Made by a program: the position numbers and the translations under genes. Source: Oryctolagus cuniculus (lineage: Eukaryota; Chordata; Mammalia; Lagomorpha; Leporidae). Taken from it: a stretch of 64,000 nt of DNA. The notes under the pieces are model-generated. The model saw only the letters and a list, made by a program, of their open reading frames with translations, did not search any database and was not told the origin of the DNA. The DNA lies in NCBI RefSeq assembly GCF_964237555.1, contig NC_091453.1:119669352-119733351 (forward strand), read 5' to 3'. Below are positions 18,896 to 32,652 of the stretch, in pieces (the stretch's first letter is position 1; each line of letters begins with the position of its first letter).

Positions 18896-21800
18896 ATTTG
18901 CTCCAACACTTGCCGGACACATTGGTACCTTGAAATCTGTATCAACTCTTCTTCATTCAACTTTGTCTTGTCTCGTGTGTCCTTTCGATGTTTTTGTTTT
19001 TGTTTCCTTAGACTCCATACTGGCAATAGCTTCTGGGGGAGGCTGAGAAAGGGTCCAAAATCCCCAGTGTCATAGAACTCGTGTTTGTAACCTTAAAGTT
19101 ATTTCTACTGTTGTATCTCTCAGATTTGGACAGGCAAGTACCCTTCACTATAGGAACATGGAAATGATTAGACTAGAATTTATGTAGCTACTAAAATTAA
19201 TGTTGAGCAATCAGGAAATGTTTTACTTAACCATTAGGGATCACCCAATAGTGTAATAACTACTTGCCATTAAAGTAAATTTAACTCTTTAAATAAATTA
19301 GATATTTGATCATTACTGTTTTTAAGAAATGATGAGGTAATACTTGTTGGAGATAAAGAAAGAGAGGAATTTATTATTAAAATTTCATTATGTGTCAAAA
19401 ATGATGGATTAAAGATTTCATTTATTGGAGTGAGCTAAAGAGGAAAATCACATGCAAAGGGGATAAAAGTGTACATTTTAACTTTCCTTGGTAAAATGCT
19501 AAAAATATAGATGGTCATTTATTAGCTCACTTAATAGTCACAGTGGTGATACTAATCATATAGAATTCACTTCAAGGTAATATGATTGTGAGATGTAGTG
19601 TCAGAAATTCTAATTTAATTTTTAAAATAATCAATAAAGCATTAATTAACTTGGAACATTGTTCTCTTTTTCTGGGGGAATTTTTTAACAGAAAGATGTT
19701 AATTTTATTGGTATCATAATGATGTTATATAATTAATCAAGATAGTGTTCATCTAGAGATAAGGGATTTTAATGTAATTTAAATTGATTGTATTTTTGTA
19801 GATTTTGGGTTTTAGTTTTGCATTGCAGAAGTACAACAAACAGCATTTGTGGATTGCATTATGAAGAGTGGTAAATGGTTGCAGCCCTTAGATACTTCTG
19901 AAAATAGTAAAATGCAGTCCATTACTTGCAAATAAGTTTTCTGTGTAAATCTATCCATACAACTAAAATGTAAAGTGATCATGTGAGTCAGTTCATCTAG
20001 ATGCATAGGAGGACCCTTTAAAGGCTTGGTGCCTGAGAAACTCAATTGTTGCTGAGGTTGTAATTGGCAGGTACTTCTTAACAGGAATCCTTTGAAGTAA
20101 TTAACATCTCTATGGAACAGGAGGTACTCCTACTATTTTTGCTCCCATACTTTCTTGTTGCAGGGATATTTCAACGTGATCATGGGCCAGATTGGTGGAG
20201 AAGATTTCCTCAGAGGGGCAAGTTTGCTCTTAGGTTAGTATTTTGAATGTCTAGATAAGACCAGAGTGACTTTATATCAACGCAGAATCCTCCACAAAGC
20301 TGATGTGTTTGTGGATGTTAAGCATCATCACCATGCTAACTCTGTCATTTTATATATGAAAAAACTATGCCGTACTCTGGGAATAAGCCTTGAAATGATG
20401 ATGTATTTTAGAAGACTATTATGTAGAAACACGCAAGTGAATTTCAAGAAGTTCATAGAAAATGGAATGAAAATTTATATGTTGAAAAAAATTTTTGAAA
20501 TACATGCACAGATTTTTCACAATACCCATCATCCACAAAATATTTGAAGACCTTTCATATATATTACCTATATAAATTTATTATTATATTCAGATATGAG
20601 TTACAGAGATAAATCTGAATTGTCCAAGTCACAGCAAGATATTTAGCAGACCCAAATAACCATTATATCTTTTCCCAATGAAAATGAACAACAATGAACA
20701 ATGAACATTTCCCAACAATGAACAATGTTGTGTTTCCCAAAAACCTAACATTTTAATGGAAATAATATATTTTCTTATTTTAAATAAAGTTTTAATCTTA
20801 AGGATTTAAATGAACTATTTTGATCTGAATTATTTACATATTTAAAATGAGAGTTTTAATTTTATGTACTTAAACTCATTTATATAAATGATTTTGCTGC
20901 ATAAAGTCAATTTATGTTAGTTTTATATTTCAAAATTAGAAATTTTCATGACATTGTTATTAAACATAAAAACTGAATCAGTTCTTCCCCTCCTCCATGG
21001 GCTTTTATAATTCCCATCAAACATAGTGACAATATTCCGGTGTTTGATTGAAAGAAGCAGCCTAATTACAAACTTTCATATGAAATACATTGTTTTATGG
21101 CACTCATTGCTCTTTTTCATGTTATTATATGTATTAATAATATTAATTTTTCTTATTAGCAATGTAATACATATTAATTGCTCAAAATGTAGCAAACACA
21201 GGAAACTATTAAGAGGAGAAATACTAATACCATTTCTGGAGATGAAAACTATAAAAAAGATGGTATACATTTTTCATTTTTCTAGTTATTTCTTCCATGT
21301 TTGTATCTAAAATATAGCTATAATTTAAAAGGATATGATTCTAAGATGTTGTTTAGTAATTGTTTTGAATGTACTGCATCATAAAATTTTGCTTCAATAA
21401 TTTAATTTCGCTAACATTTTTTAACTATTTCATTATTTTCCATGTACTGTTGCTTTATGCTCTGGTCTAGGAGTATCAGAGCAAACTTGAGCAATGCTGA
21501 AAGTTAAATACATGGACATCTATGATATCTATGCAAAGGCTTTATTAGACTAAAAAAGAGTAGAAGGACAGTTTGGTATGGGACATAGCTGTGGTAGAGC
21601 AGCCTCTGAATGTTCCCTTTCTTTTCATTTGAAGGTCATGATAGATGCAAGACACATAATCTTGTGCAAAAGAGCATCTAAGCTTTCATTCTTACCTTTA
21701 CTAGGAGGGTAACATATGTGCCCAAAGCAGCATACTTAAAAGATAACGATTTTATTACTCAAGAAACACCATCAGCAAGAATTAATTTTAAAATTCCAGA

Positions 21801-22225
21801 GCCTAAAACAATTAATTTGGTTTTTATTCACAATTACAGTATTTCCCTTTATGTGGGCCTGTGCATAAGGTTATTCAACCTCTTCTTATCTATTTCTATA
21901 CTGGGACTAATGATTTTTCATTCATGTTTAAAAAAGGCATTTTTGCCTATGGCCAATCACTGTGTGACAGTACGCTCTTGCCAATATATTTTAAAAATAC
22001 AAACAATACTCCATTGTGAACATTCTGTTAAAAAAATGCATGTGCGAAAATGTCACTTCTCCAAGGTAAATATACTCAGAGAAGTTGCTGAGTTAAGGGT
22101 TTGTATACTTTAAGGTGTTTGACAAATTCTATGAAGTAGCCTAATAATAGTTTTTGAGAATATTCTTGTGTACTTGAAAATTCCTTGGATGTTTTTAATT
22201 CCTTGTATTTTTTGTTGATTGCAAG
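18896..22225. other. Long AT-rich intergenic stretch
   Basis: More than 3 kb of very AT-rich sequence with no recognisable gene, exon, RNA or well-preserved repeat. Open frames such as 20266-20547, 21026-21310 and 21718-22113 have low-complexity, AT-driven composition and no domain signature; I treat them as chance. Confidence 0.5.
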
Positions 22226-22235
22226 CAGGTTTTAT

Positions 22236-22538
22236 TGTTTTTAAATTTGTATTGATTTATTTGAGAGGCAGAAAGATATAGATGGAGAGAGTTGATCCAC
22301 TGGTTAATCCCTCAAAGCCTGCAACATCCAGTACTGGGCCAGGCCAAAATAAGGAACCAGGGACTCATTCCAGATCTCCCACGAAGAACCCAATTACTTG
22401 TTCCATCACTGCTGACTCCTAGGGACTGAATTAGTGGGAAGCTGGAATGAGGACCTGGAGTCAGATGTTAAACCCAGGCTTTTACATACAAGACATGGAT
22501 GTCTTAACCAGTTTTTTAACTGCTAGGCTGAATGCCTC
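22236..22538 (-). mobile_element. CSINE, old reverse-strand copy
   Basis: Left end is the tail side (ttgtattgatttatttgagaggcagaaagatatag), followed by gttgatccactggttaatccc and, at the right, the degraded head (gtcttaaccagttttttaactgctaggctgaa). A short direct repeat aggtttta (about 22226 and 22547) may be the TSD. Confidence 0.8.
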
Positions 22539-22544
22539 CCCAGC

Positions 22545-22780
22545 ATGTAGGTTTTAAATATCAACAAAGATGTAGTTGTTTATGTCAGTTTAAATTTTAT
22601 CTTCTTGTACTACTAGAGTGTGAGAAGGTTGCATTGAAATCTCCAAGTATATTTAAATCTATATACATATTTCTCTGTATAGTTCTTCAGCTGCTTTATT
22701 TCAAAGCTGTATTATTAAGTGTATATAAACCCATTATCAATATGTATTGCCCTTGATCTCTTGATCTTATACTGGCATAT
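22545..22780 (-). repeat. Possible ancient L1 endonuclease-region remnant
   Basis: The reverse strand shows weak similarity in order to the ORF2 endonuclease region of old mammalian L1s (ggtgtattgataatgggtttat and related text). Too diverged for a firm call. It is followed by a T-rich low-complexity tract at about 22783-22840. Confidence 0.3.
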
Positions 22781-23025
22781 CTCTTTTTCTTTCTTTCTTT
22801 TTTTTTATTTATTTTTTTTTTCTCTTTTTTTTTCTTAAAATGACAGGTTTTACTTCTGTTTTTCTTTTGGGTCACATTTCTCAGTTTACCTTTCTCTGTC
22901 TTTTTATTTTATTTTCGATCACTCTATTCTTTTGTTCCAAATGTGCTTGCTCTAGGCAAAATCATGCAGAATATGTGTTTTTTTTTAACTTAATCCAATA
23001 ATTGAATCTATTTTTATGGTTCTAG

Positions 23026-23231
23026 AACAGATGTTGCAAGCTTTTTCTATACAGGGACAGATAGTAAATATTTCAAACTTTGCGGACCATATGGTACCTT
23101 TCTCCACTATTCAGCTGTGCCATTGGAGGGTGAAAATATTCATAGACAATACTTGAACAGGTGGTGCTTCTATAAAACTTTATTTTCTGATTGGCCCTCA
23201 GGCCATAGTTTGATGAACCTAGATCTAGAGT
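23026..23231 (+). repeat. hAT-type DNA transposon fossil (MER class)
   Basis: cagatgttgcaagctttttctatacagg...agatagtaaatatttcaaactttgcggaccatatgg...aaaactttatt...ggccatagtttgatgaacctag has the arrangement of a small non-autonomous hAT-Charlie element with imperfect inverted ends. Flanking ttctagaa / atctagag (6 of 8) fits an 8-bp hAT TSD. Confidence 0.6.
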
Positions 23232-23253
23232 TTAATTTGTTTACATTTATTGT

Positions 23254-23733
23254 TGTCGCTCCCCCTCTTCGTGGAGGAGCAACACTGAACCCTGCGCTGT
23301 TCTTTCGTCTGCTCGGCCCTCCCCGGGTTTGCCACTGGTTCCTCCCGGGTTGGCTACTATCCCTTCCACCTCCGTGGAAGGGCAGTTCCCCCTGGCCACA
23401 TTCCCCACTTCCGCAGGGGAGCGGCACACCGCCGGCCGGCTCTTCTCGGGGGCTGCACAGGTGTTCCCCTTAGATGTCCCCCATAGATGTTCCTGGTGCA
23501 TGCCGTCTCTCTCCTCCTTTATAGTCCTCCTCCGCCAATCCCAACTCGGCTGCCCACACGCCGAGTACGCTGCTCTCCTCCAATCAGGAGCAAGTCCTAC
23601 AGTTTATCAGTTGAACTGGAGGCAGTTGTGCGGAAGCTGTTTACTTCTCTCCCAACGCCACATTGTGGGAGAGCAGATGCATAGAATAAGTCCTAATTCG
23701 AGTAACTTAGTCTAGTCCGGATTGCTCCCCACA
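23254..23733 (-). mobile_element. Solo LTR of an endogenous retrovirus, reverse strand
   Basis: A 480-bp GC-rich island bounded by TG...CA (on the reverse strand TGTGGGGAGC to GAGCGACA) with flanking attgt direct repeats (23249-23253, 23734-23738). Reverse-strand reading shows a TATA box in gactataaaggagg. No internal retroviral genes adjoin it, so it is a solo LTR left by LTR-LTR recombination. The same family occurs inside L1-B at 39701-40181. Short duplication and TG/CA ends suit a class II (beta-type) element, but this is inference. Confidence 0.88.
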
Positions 23734-23738
23734 ATTGT

Positions 23739-24225
23739 AATTACTATCGCATTGGAAACTATTTCTACCATTATATTCCATGTTTTCTACTTACCGTGCT
23801 GCTTTTGTCTCCTTTTATCCCTTTCCTGTTCATTACATGGTTTGAAACTTGTATGCTGCTCCTATGCCCATCCTTTCCTCAATTTTTCTGAGATAAGAAT
23901 TACTTCTCGATTATGACCAAATATTTCTAATGGTATATCCTTTCTCCATTGTGATTCCTTATGTGGTATGTAAATCACACAATCATAGTTATCCTAGCAT
24001 ATTCGTTTCAGATTTGCTTATTTAAATATTACAGTATCTATGGTCACCTTTGCTTCTTTCCTTTCTTTTTTTTTGCCATCTTAAAACTCTCTTTTATTTA
24101 TCAAGGTTTTCTTTCCTGTTTTTATAGCAAGGATTTGTAGCTTTCAGAATATAAGCTTTACACATTTTTAATGAAATTACATATTTTACTATTTTGATGC
24201 TATTACAAGTAGAATTGTTTTCCTA
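23739..24225. other. Unique AT-rich sequence
   Basis: No recognisable gene or repeat. The end (atttcattattg) is the left TSD of the next L1. Confidence 0.4.
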
Positions 24226-24237
24226 ATTTCATTATTG

Positions 24238-25139
24238 TATTTTTTTAACTTTTATTTAGTAAATATAAATTTCCAAAGTACAGTTTATGGATTACAATGG
24301 CTTTCCCTCCCCATAGCTTCCCTCCCACTTGCACTCCTCACATCTCCTGCTCCCTCTCCCATTCCATTCACATGAAAATTCATTTTCAATTATCTTTATA
24401 TACAGAAGATCAATTCAGTATATATTAAGTAAAGATTTCATCAGTTTGCACCCACACAGAAACACAAAGTGTGAAGTACTGTTTTGAGTATTAGTTACAG
24501 CATTACTTCACATTGAACAACACATTAAGGACAGAGATCCTACATGAGGAGTAAGTGCACAATGACTCCTGTTGTTGAATTAACAGTTTGACACACTTGT
24601 TTATGGCATCAGTAATCTCGCTAGGCTCTAGTCATGAGCTGCCAAGGCTATGGAAGCCTTTTGAGTTCGCCGACTTCCATCTTATTCTGACAAGGTCATA
24701 GTCAAAGTGGAAGGTCTCTCCTCCCTTCAGAGAAAGGTACTTCCTTCTTTGATGGCCCTGTTCTTTCCACTGGGATCTCACTCGCAGATATCTTTCATTT
24801 AGTTGCCTTTTTTTTTTTTTGCCAGAGTGTCTTGGCTTTCCATGCCTGAAATACTCTCATGGGCTCTTCAGCCAGATCCGAATGCCTTAAGGGCTGATTC
24901 TGAGGCCAGAGTGCTATTTAGGACACCTGCCATTCTATGGGTCTGCTGTGTATCTCACTTCCCATGTTGGATCATTCTCTCCCTTTTGATTCTATCAGTT
25001 AGTATTAGCAGACACTAGTCTTGTTTGTGTGATCCCTTTGACTCTTAGACCTATCAGTGTGATCAATTGTGAACTGAAACTGATCACTTTGACTAGTGAG
25101 ATGGCATTGGTACATGCCATTTTGATGGTTGCTTCTTTC
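24238..25139 (-). mobile_element. 5'-truncated L1 3' end, reverse strand, older subfamily
   Basis: About 0.9 kb of L1 3' UTR read backwards, from tttttttaacttttatttagtaaatataaatttcc to the tggcatgtaccaatgcc block. Diverged from L1-A by many substitutions. The poorly matched pair atttcattattg (24226-24236) and tttcatcattg (25140-25151) is the TSD. No coding part remains. Confidence 0.9.
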
Positions 25140-25151
25140 CTTTCATCATTG

Positions 25152-27768
25152 TTCTCTCTCTTATGGCTTTGTTATGGTTTATTATATGTCTAATTGGAGT
25201 TTATTAGTTCTTTGTTGAAAATATTATTCATAAATTATTGGAGTAATGCACTATTTGACAGGTGATTTATATCTTAGCTAGATTTGGGGGATCATACTTC
25301 CTTTATTACAGATAACAAATCCAATACCATTCTGATTTTTAAAACTTATGTTCCTCTATTTAGATGCTTGTGCTCTGTTTATCTTTGAGGTTCAGGGTAT
25401 TTTTAAAATCATAATATTTCTAGTTGTATGAATATGTTTCTTAACAAGTTCCTTCTGGACACCTCTGAGTTTTTCATTACGTATACTTACTAGGTACTCT
25501 TTCCATTATTTACTTAATTATTACTTCCCCATTCACTGATTTTTCTCTTTTTGGAATTTACATTGATTTCATAGTCCACACTCCATGCTTCTAATCTTTT
25601 CTCCCCAGATGTACATTATTTTTCATTTGCGCCTGTATTCAGAATTTTATTCTATTTGCTCTTCTAAGCACTTGTATTTCTGTATATCATTCTCACCTTC
25701 ACTTCATCAATAGAATTTTTCAATTCAAAATTGACATTTTGCTTGTTCCACAGTCTTTTCGTGCTGTGATACAATAAAGTGTTGTTAATATATTACTGTT
25801 TTCATTCTCACCTGTCTCCCGCAGCTTCATTTTATTAATATTCCGTGTCTTTTGCTCTATTATTCTTACTTGGTCAATGGAACACATTAAATTAATAACT
25901 ATTTACCTTTGCTTTCACATGGATTTTACTCTCTGACCTTAGATTGGGGTTACCTTGAACACTTATTAATATTGTCTTTGTCAAGTGACTTGGAAGTCTC
26001 CATCCCTGCACAAGGTGATCAGGCCCTTGTTGAGATATAGGCAGAATGTATTTCTGCTCCCTAAGCTTCTTCAGGTACAAACATTTCCAGTCTGATGCCT
26101 TGGTGTTCAGAATACTCAAAGAACCTTGTAAATTCCTTCTGTCACAAAGTGGGAGGAAGGAAGACCACTGTCCATTTTATAGGAAGGCTTACAACCTCCT
26201 CTGGCTAACTCTTTCCAGCACTCCACAACCCTGAACTCTGCAGAAGATCACCAAGCTCCAGGATGCATCAGAGTATAGCAAATCCATCCTCTAATTCTGG
26301 GTGGGATGCCAACGCAGTTGGAACTTAGTTTCCCAGACTCGGGGATTCACAAGTCTTTCTGCTTCATTAGAAGTCTTGTAAGAAGTGTAGATTTGTCCAT
26401 TGGGTCAGAATTGGGAGGTGAGCAATACGGAGATGTATGTCAAAGCTCACATCTTTCCCAGTCTTTCCAGTATTCCCACTTGCTTTTCCTCACGTAGCCC
26501 TCTTATTAGCAAATGATCCCAAGTAACAGTGCTGAGCACATCTGTAGAACTTACACAATTGACTACAAAGTCTATGATAGGTTTCTGACCCCCAGTTACA
26601 TTTACTTTTGCAAACTTGAAGATATAACTATTTAAAAGTAGTTTTCTGAGAATATAAAATTTCTTACATTTCCTTCAACATATACTGCTTTTGTCATTGT
26701 AAACCGATAATTGCACATAAACTTTCATTGTTTATGCATTCAGTAATTAGAACAAAATGTTTTTAAATTGCAAACAAACTAAAGGTAAAGTAAGAATTTG
26801 TTTTTCCTTAGATACTGGAAATGAAATAACATTTTGCAAAACATTTCAGGAAAAGTAATTAGTCTTCAAGTGGCCATGTATGATGCAAGATACATGAAGA
26901 ACATTGAGGAATGCCTCATCACTCCACAGCCTTTATTCTTTAGATGGAGGGATAAAGAAAATGATGTGTACCAATTTTGCAGATAATATCTTCTCCTGGT
27001 AGCCACTACAATGTTAAGTCTCTTTGTTCCTGGGATCTAAAATTTGTTGTATTATTTCATTAGTTTTAAGATAATGTGAATATTTTTTTGGATTTTCTAG
27101 AAAGTTCTAATTTGAAGGAGTCTATAATATTGTCCAGTCACATCTTGTGTCACTGGGCTCAGAAATATTAGTTGTATGTTTCATTTAAATTTTGTGGCAG
27201 AATTTCTCCAAGGTTATAGAGGATGAACATCTATTAACTAGGTGATGAACAAGTAATGGATTTCAAACCTCTAGCCTGCTTAGAAATTCCTTCTGTGTAA
27301 AATGTCTTCCTTTTATTAAAAACTTGTCTTGACAGTGATAAAAAAAACCCTCCCTAATTTAAATGGACAGTTTAGTCCCTGATGTCTTTCCTGAAAAATA
27401 GTTCCATTCCTGTTGTTATCTGTTCTGACTTGCCACTGTGAAAATAGTGTTTAATCCCAATTATAAAGACTTGGAATAAGTGATGATCAGAAATCATTAA
27501 AAACCTATTGAGTTCAATATAACATTTTATTTTAATATTCGTTTTGCTTCTTTTCATTTAACCTTTCTAGCGACCTAGTGTGCTCAAGCATGACATAGAA
27601 TAACTAAGAGAAGAAGGACACTTAATTGAAGTTCTGAAGAATCCATCTGAAAAAGAATTTTCCACTTTTCATAATTTATTGGATAATTGGATGCAATATG
27701 TTTGGTTGCTTTTTAATTACATTTTCAGAAATACTTTAGGGATAAATCTTTCTAGTATGTGATGTGGA
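25152..27768. other. Unique AT-rich intergenic sequence
   Basis: About 2.6 kb without recognisable gene, RNA or well-preserved repeat. Small open frames at 25892-26119 and 26046-26497 have no domain signature. Confidence 0.5.
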
Positions 27769-28020
27769 GCTATGTTGTTCACTGCAGTAGCAACTAACCA
27801 CTGGTGGCTATTCTGCATTCGACATGTGGCCAGCTCAAATAGAAAGTTTTACAAGTGAAAAATTCAAGCAGGATTTTGAAGACTTGGTCAAAATAAAAGA
27901 ATGTATAATATTACATTAATATTACAGTAATATAATACATGATGACTGACAACTGAAGAAATTTCAACTCACACACTTTGTGATTCTATTATGTGATTTC
28001 ATATCACTAGTCTACTAGGT
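27769..28020 (+). repeat. Possible hAT-type (MER) DNA transposon fossil
   Basis: gcagtagcaactaaccactggtggctatt...cattcgacatgtggccagctc...gattttgaagacttggtcaaaataaaagaatgtataatatt has the reading order of a common mammalian MER element. Diverged, with the family from recall only. Confidence 0.45.
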
Positions 28021-28560
28021 ACTTAGAGTTTTCCACTTCAAAAAAGGCACACAATTTTCTGCTTTAGTCAAGATGAGTTGAGTTTGCATATGCCTGCCCT
28101 GACATTAATCATGCTGTTTTCTTGAAAATACTAACACGGTCAGATTTCTGGAATCTGCAAGGAAACAGCCTCTGTGGTCCTTATCTGATAAGTAAAATAC
28201 ATCCCCGTCTCTCTCTGTTCTATTCTACAAAGTTCAATAGTTTCATAATCACTCTTGTTAGACATGTAACCTGCATTTTTGCATTAGAATATGTCTAACA
28301 TGTCACAGGCAGAGCTACTCAGCCTAGGTGAATGGTTAGAATTGGTCGTATGGCTAGCCTACAAGGTGATGTATAGACCCTGACACCATTTGATTCCTTC
28401 ATTTATTAATCCTCAGAACCCTGTTGGTAATACCCTAAGGGTTCTTCATGAGCTTTGAATGAAGGTAAAGAAAAATTAATATGAATTGCACATGCCAAGA
28501 AAGAACAGGTTCTATCGAGGAGATAATTTAACACATCTTAATCTACTCAATTAACAATTT
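28021..28560. other. Unique intergenic sequence
   Basis: No recognisable gene or repeat before the large reverse-strand L1 starts. Confidence 0.45.
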
Positions 28561-31443
28561 AACTTTTTTATTTTTTATTTTAACTTTTATTTAATAAATA
28601 TAAATTTCCAAAGTACAGCTTTTGGATTACAGTGTTTTTTTATCCCTCCATAACTTCCCTCCCACTGCCTCCCTCCCATCTCCCGCTCCCACTCCCATTC
28701 TATTCACACCAAGATTCCTTTTCAATTATCTTTATATACAGAAGATCAATTTAGTATATATTAAGTAAAGATTTCACAGTTTGCAGCCACACAGAAACAC
28801 AAAGTGTAAAGTACTGTTTTCAGTATTAGTTACAGCATTACTTCACATTGAACAACACATTAAGGACAGAGATCCTACATGAGGAGTAAGTGCACATTGA
28901 CTCCTGCTGTTGACTTAACAATTGAGACACTTGTTTATGGCATCAGTAATCACCCTAGGCTCTTGTCATGAGCTGCCAGGGCTATGGAAGCCTTTTGAGT
29001 TCGCCAACTCAGATAGAGAAAAGGTCATAGTCAAAGTGGAATTTCTCTCCTCCCTTCAGAGAAAAGTACTTGCTTCTTTGATGGCCCGTTCTTTCCACTG
29101 GGATCTCACTTGCAGAGATCTTTCATTTAAGTTTGTTTTTTTAAATTTTTTAACTTTTAATTTTTTTTTTTTTTTTGCCAGAGTGTCTTGGCTTTCCATG
29201 CCTAAAATATTCTCATGGGCTCTTCAGCCAGATCAGAATGCCTTAAGGGTTGATTCTGAGGCCAGAATGCTGTTTAGGGCATATGCCATTCTATAAGTCT
29301 GCTGTGTATCCTGCCTGTTCTCTCCTTTTTAATTCTATCAGTTAGCATTAGCAGACACTAGTCTTGTTTATGTGATCCCTTTGACTCTTAATCCTATCAT
29401 TATGATCAATTGTGAACTGAAGCTGATCACTTTGACTAGTGAGATGGCACTGGTACATGCCACCTTGATTGGATTGAAATGGCATCCCCCGGCACATTTC
29501 TAGCTCTACTGTTTGGGGCAAGTCCGATTGAGCATGTCCCAAACTGTACATCTCCTCCCTTTCTTATTGCCACTCTTATATTTAACAGGGACCAGTTTTT
29601 AGTTAAATTTAAACACTTAAGAATAATTTTGTGTTAATTACAGAGTTCAACCAACAGTATTAAGTAGAACAAAAAATACTGAAAGGGATAAAGTATTAAG
29701 TTGTCCATATACAGTCAGGACAAGGGCTGATCAAGTCACGGTTTCTCATAGTGTCCATTTCACTTCAACAGGTTCCCTTTTTAGTGCTTGGTTAATTGGC
29801 ACTGATCAGGGAGAACATATGATATTTGTCCCTTTGGGACTGGCTTAATTCACTCAGCATGATATTTTCCAGATTCCTCCATTTTGTTGCAAATGACCAA
29901 ATTTCATTGTTTTTTTTTTACTGCTGTATAGTATTCTATAGAGTACATATCCCATAATTTCTTTATCCAGTCTACCATTGATGGGCATTTAGGTTGGTTC
30001 CAGGTCTTAGCTATTGTGAATTGAGCTGCAATAAACATTAGGGTGCAGACAGTTTTTTGTTTGCCAATTTAATTTCCTTTGGGTAAATTCCAAGGAGTGG
30101 GATGGCTGGGTTGTATGGTAGGATTATATTCAGGTTTCTGAGGAATCTCCAGACTGACTTCCATAGTGGCTTGACCAGTTTGCATTCCCACCAACAGTGG
30201 GTTAGTGTCCCTTTTTCCCCACATCCTCGCCAGCATCTGTTGTTGGTAGATTTCTGTATGTGAGCCATTCTAACTGAGGTAACGTGAAATATCATTGTGG
30301 TCTTGATTTGCATTTCCCTGATTGCTAATGATCCTAAACCTTTTTTCATGTGTCTGTTGGCCATTTGGATTTCCTCTTTTGAAAAATGTCTATTGAGGTC
30401 CTTGGCCCATCTCTTAAGTGGGTTGTTTTTTTTGGATGTTGTGGAGTTTCTTGATTTCTCTGTAGATTCTGGTTATCAGCCCTTTATCTGTTGCATAGTT
30501 TGCAAATATTTTTTCCAATTCTGTCGGTTGCCTCTTCACTTTCCTGTTTCTTTTGCAGTACAGAAACTTCTCAATTTGATGCAATCCCAATTGTTAATTT
30601 TGGCTTTCACTGCCTGTGCCTCTGAGGTCTTTTCCAAGAAGTCTTTGCCAGTGCCTATATCTTTCAGGGTTTCTCCAATGTTGTCTAATAATTTGATGGT
30701 GTCACGTCGTAGATGTACATCTTTATTCCATGTTGAGTGGATTTTTGTGTAAGGTGAAAGGTAGGGGTCTTGCTTCATGATTCTGCATGTGGAAATCCAA
30801 TTTTCCCAGCACCATTTATTGAATAGACTGTCCTTACTCCAGGAATTGGTTTTGGGTCATTGATCAAATGTAAGATGGCTGTAGATGTTTGGATTGATTT
30901 CTGGTGTTTCTATTCTGTTCCATTGGTCTATCCATCTGTTTCTGTACCAGTACCATGCTGTTTTGATTACAACTGCCCTGTAGTATGCCCTGAAATCTGG
31001 TATTTGATGCCTCCTGCTTTGTTTTTGTTGTACAAAGTTGCTTTAGCTATTCGAGGTCTCTTGTGCCTCCATATAAATTTCAGTACCATTTTTTCCAGAT
31101 CTCAGAAGAAGGTCTTCGGTATCTTGATTGGTATTGCATTGAATTGATAATTTGCTTTTGGGGGAATGGGCATTCTGATTATATTGATTCTTCCAATCCA
31201 TGAGCATGGAAGATTTTTTCATTTCTTGATATCCTCTTCTATTTATTTCTTTAATATTTTGTAATTTTCATTGTAGAGATCCTTAACGTCCTTGGTTAAG
31301 ATTATTCCAAGGTATCTGATTGTTTTTGTAGCTATTGTGAATGGGATTGATCTTAGAAGTTCTATCTCAGCCATGGCATTGTCTGTGTATACAAAGGCTG
31401 TTGATTTTTGTGCATTGATTTTATATCCTGCTACTTTGCCAAA

Positions 31444-32034
31444 CTATTCTATGAGTTCCAATAGTCTCTTAGTAGAGTTCTTTGGATCTCCTAAGTAAAG
31501 AATCATATCATCTGCAAAGAGGGATAGTATGAGTTCTTCCTTCCCAATTTGTATCCCTTTAATTTCTTTTTCTTGCCTTGTGGCTCTGGCTAAAACTTCC
31601 AGAACTATATTGAATAGCAGTGGTGAGAGTGGGCATCCCTGTCTGTTACCAGATGCAAATTCTTCCAAGTTTTCCCCATTCAATGGGATGCTGGCCATGG
31701 GTTTTTCATAAATTGCTTTGATTGCATTGAGGAATGTTCCTTCTATACCCAATTTGCTTAGAGTTTTCCTCATGAAAGCGTGTTGTATTTTATCAAATGC
31801 TTTCTCGGCATCTATTGAGATAATCATATGGTTTTTCTTCTCCAGTTTGTTAATGTGGTGTATCTCATTGATTGATTTGCGCACATTGAACCATGCCTGC
31901 ATACCAGGGATAAATCCCACTTGGTCTGGGTGGATGATCTTTCTCATGTGTTGTCGCATTCTATTGGCCAGAATTTTATCAAGGATTTTTGCCTCTGTGT
32001 TCGTCAGGGTTATTGGTCTGTAATTTTCTTTCAA
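31444..32034 (-). pseudogene. ORF2 reverse transcriptase fragment of the reverse-strand L1
   Basis: The longest surviving open block (196 codons) covers the reverse transcriptase palm: ENYRPITLTN, IHPDQVGFIPGMQAWFN, SIDAEKAFD, NRQGCPLSPLLFN and FADDM in order. One codon-level deletion precedes the RQGCPLSP block (ASGNRQG where L1-A has LKSGTRQG). Flanked by frameshifts, so no complete protein. Confidence 0.85.
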
Positions 32035-32257
32035 TGCTGCATCTTTTTCCGGCTTAGGGATTAAGTTGAATAGTTTGAGAAGAATTGGAATTAGTTCTTC
32101 TTTTAATGTCTGGTAGAATTCAGCAGTGAATCCATTCAGTCCTGGGCTTTTCTTTGTTGGGAGCTACTTTATTACTGATTCTATTTCTGTCTCATTTATG
32201 GGTCTGTGTAGGTTTTCCATGTCTTCATGGTTCAATTTAGGTAGGTTGCACATGCAA

Positions 32258-32317
32258 CCTTGATCCCTTAATCATTATATAGTGTCCCTCTTTGTCTCTC
32301 TTAACAGTTTTTGTGTC
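32258..32317 (-). repeat. Endonuclease-domain segment copied into the ORF2 linker
   Basis: About 57 bases (cttgatcccttaatcatta... to ...cagtttttgtgtc) interrupt the normal order here and match the endonuclease region of the same L1 at about 33404-33463. The right junction shares gtgtc with the host sequence. See findings. Confidence 0.8.
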
Positions 32318-32548
32318 CAGGAATCTATCCATTTCTGATAGATTTCCCTGTTTGCTGGCATACAACTCTTTGTAGAAATTTCCGATGACTCTTTTGCTTT
32401 CTGTGGTGTCTGTTGTTACATTCCCTTTTACACATCTGATTTTATTGATTTGGGTCTTTTCTTTTTTTTAGTTAGTTGGGTCAATGGTGTGTCAATTTTG
32501 TTTATTTTTTCAAAAAACCAGTTCTTCATTTTGCTAATCATTTCTTTA

Positions 32549-32652
32549 ACTTTTCTTTAGTAAATATAAATTTCCAAAGTACAGTTTATGGATTACAATG
32601 GCTTCCCCCACGAATAATTTCCCTCACACTAGCAACACTCACATGGTGATCT
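32549..32652 (-). mobile_element. About 100-bp L1 3' end inserted in the reverse-strand L1
   Basis: tctttaacttttctttagtaaatataaatttcc...ggcttccccc is the last 100 bases of an L1 3' UTR, reversed, dropped into the ORF2 linker of the host L1. It is an extremely 5'-truncated insertion. The pair taatcatttc / tgatcttttg may be its decayed TSD. Confidence 0.75.

Noticed and set aside
20266..22113. Open frames of 93-131 codons (20266-20547, 21026-21310, 21718-22113) as small host genes or exons
   Set aside because: AT-driven composition, no domain or signal, no splice context, and expected by chance in AT-rich DNA of this length.
23117..23715. Proline/serine-rich open frames at 23117-23473 and 23329-23715 as a novel protein
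   Set aside because: They fall on a GC-rich solo LTR (23254-23733) bounded by TG/CA and a short direct repeat; GC-rich DNA gives long open frames.
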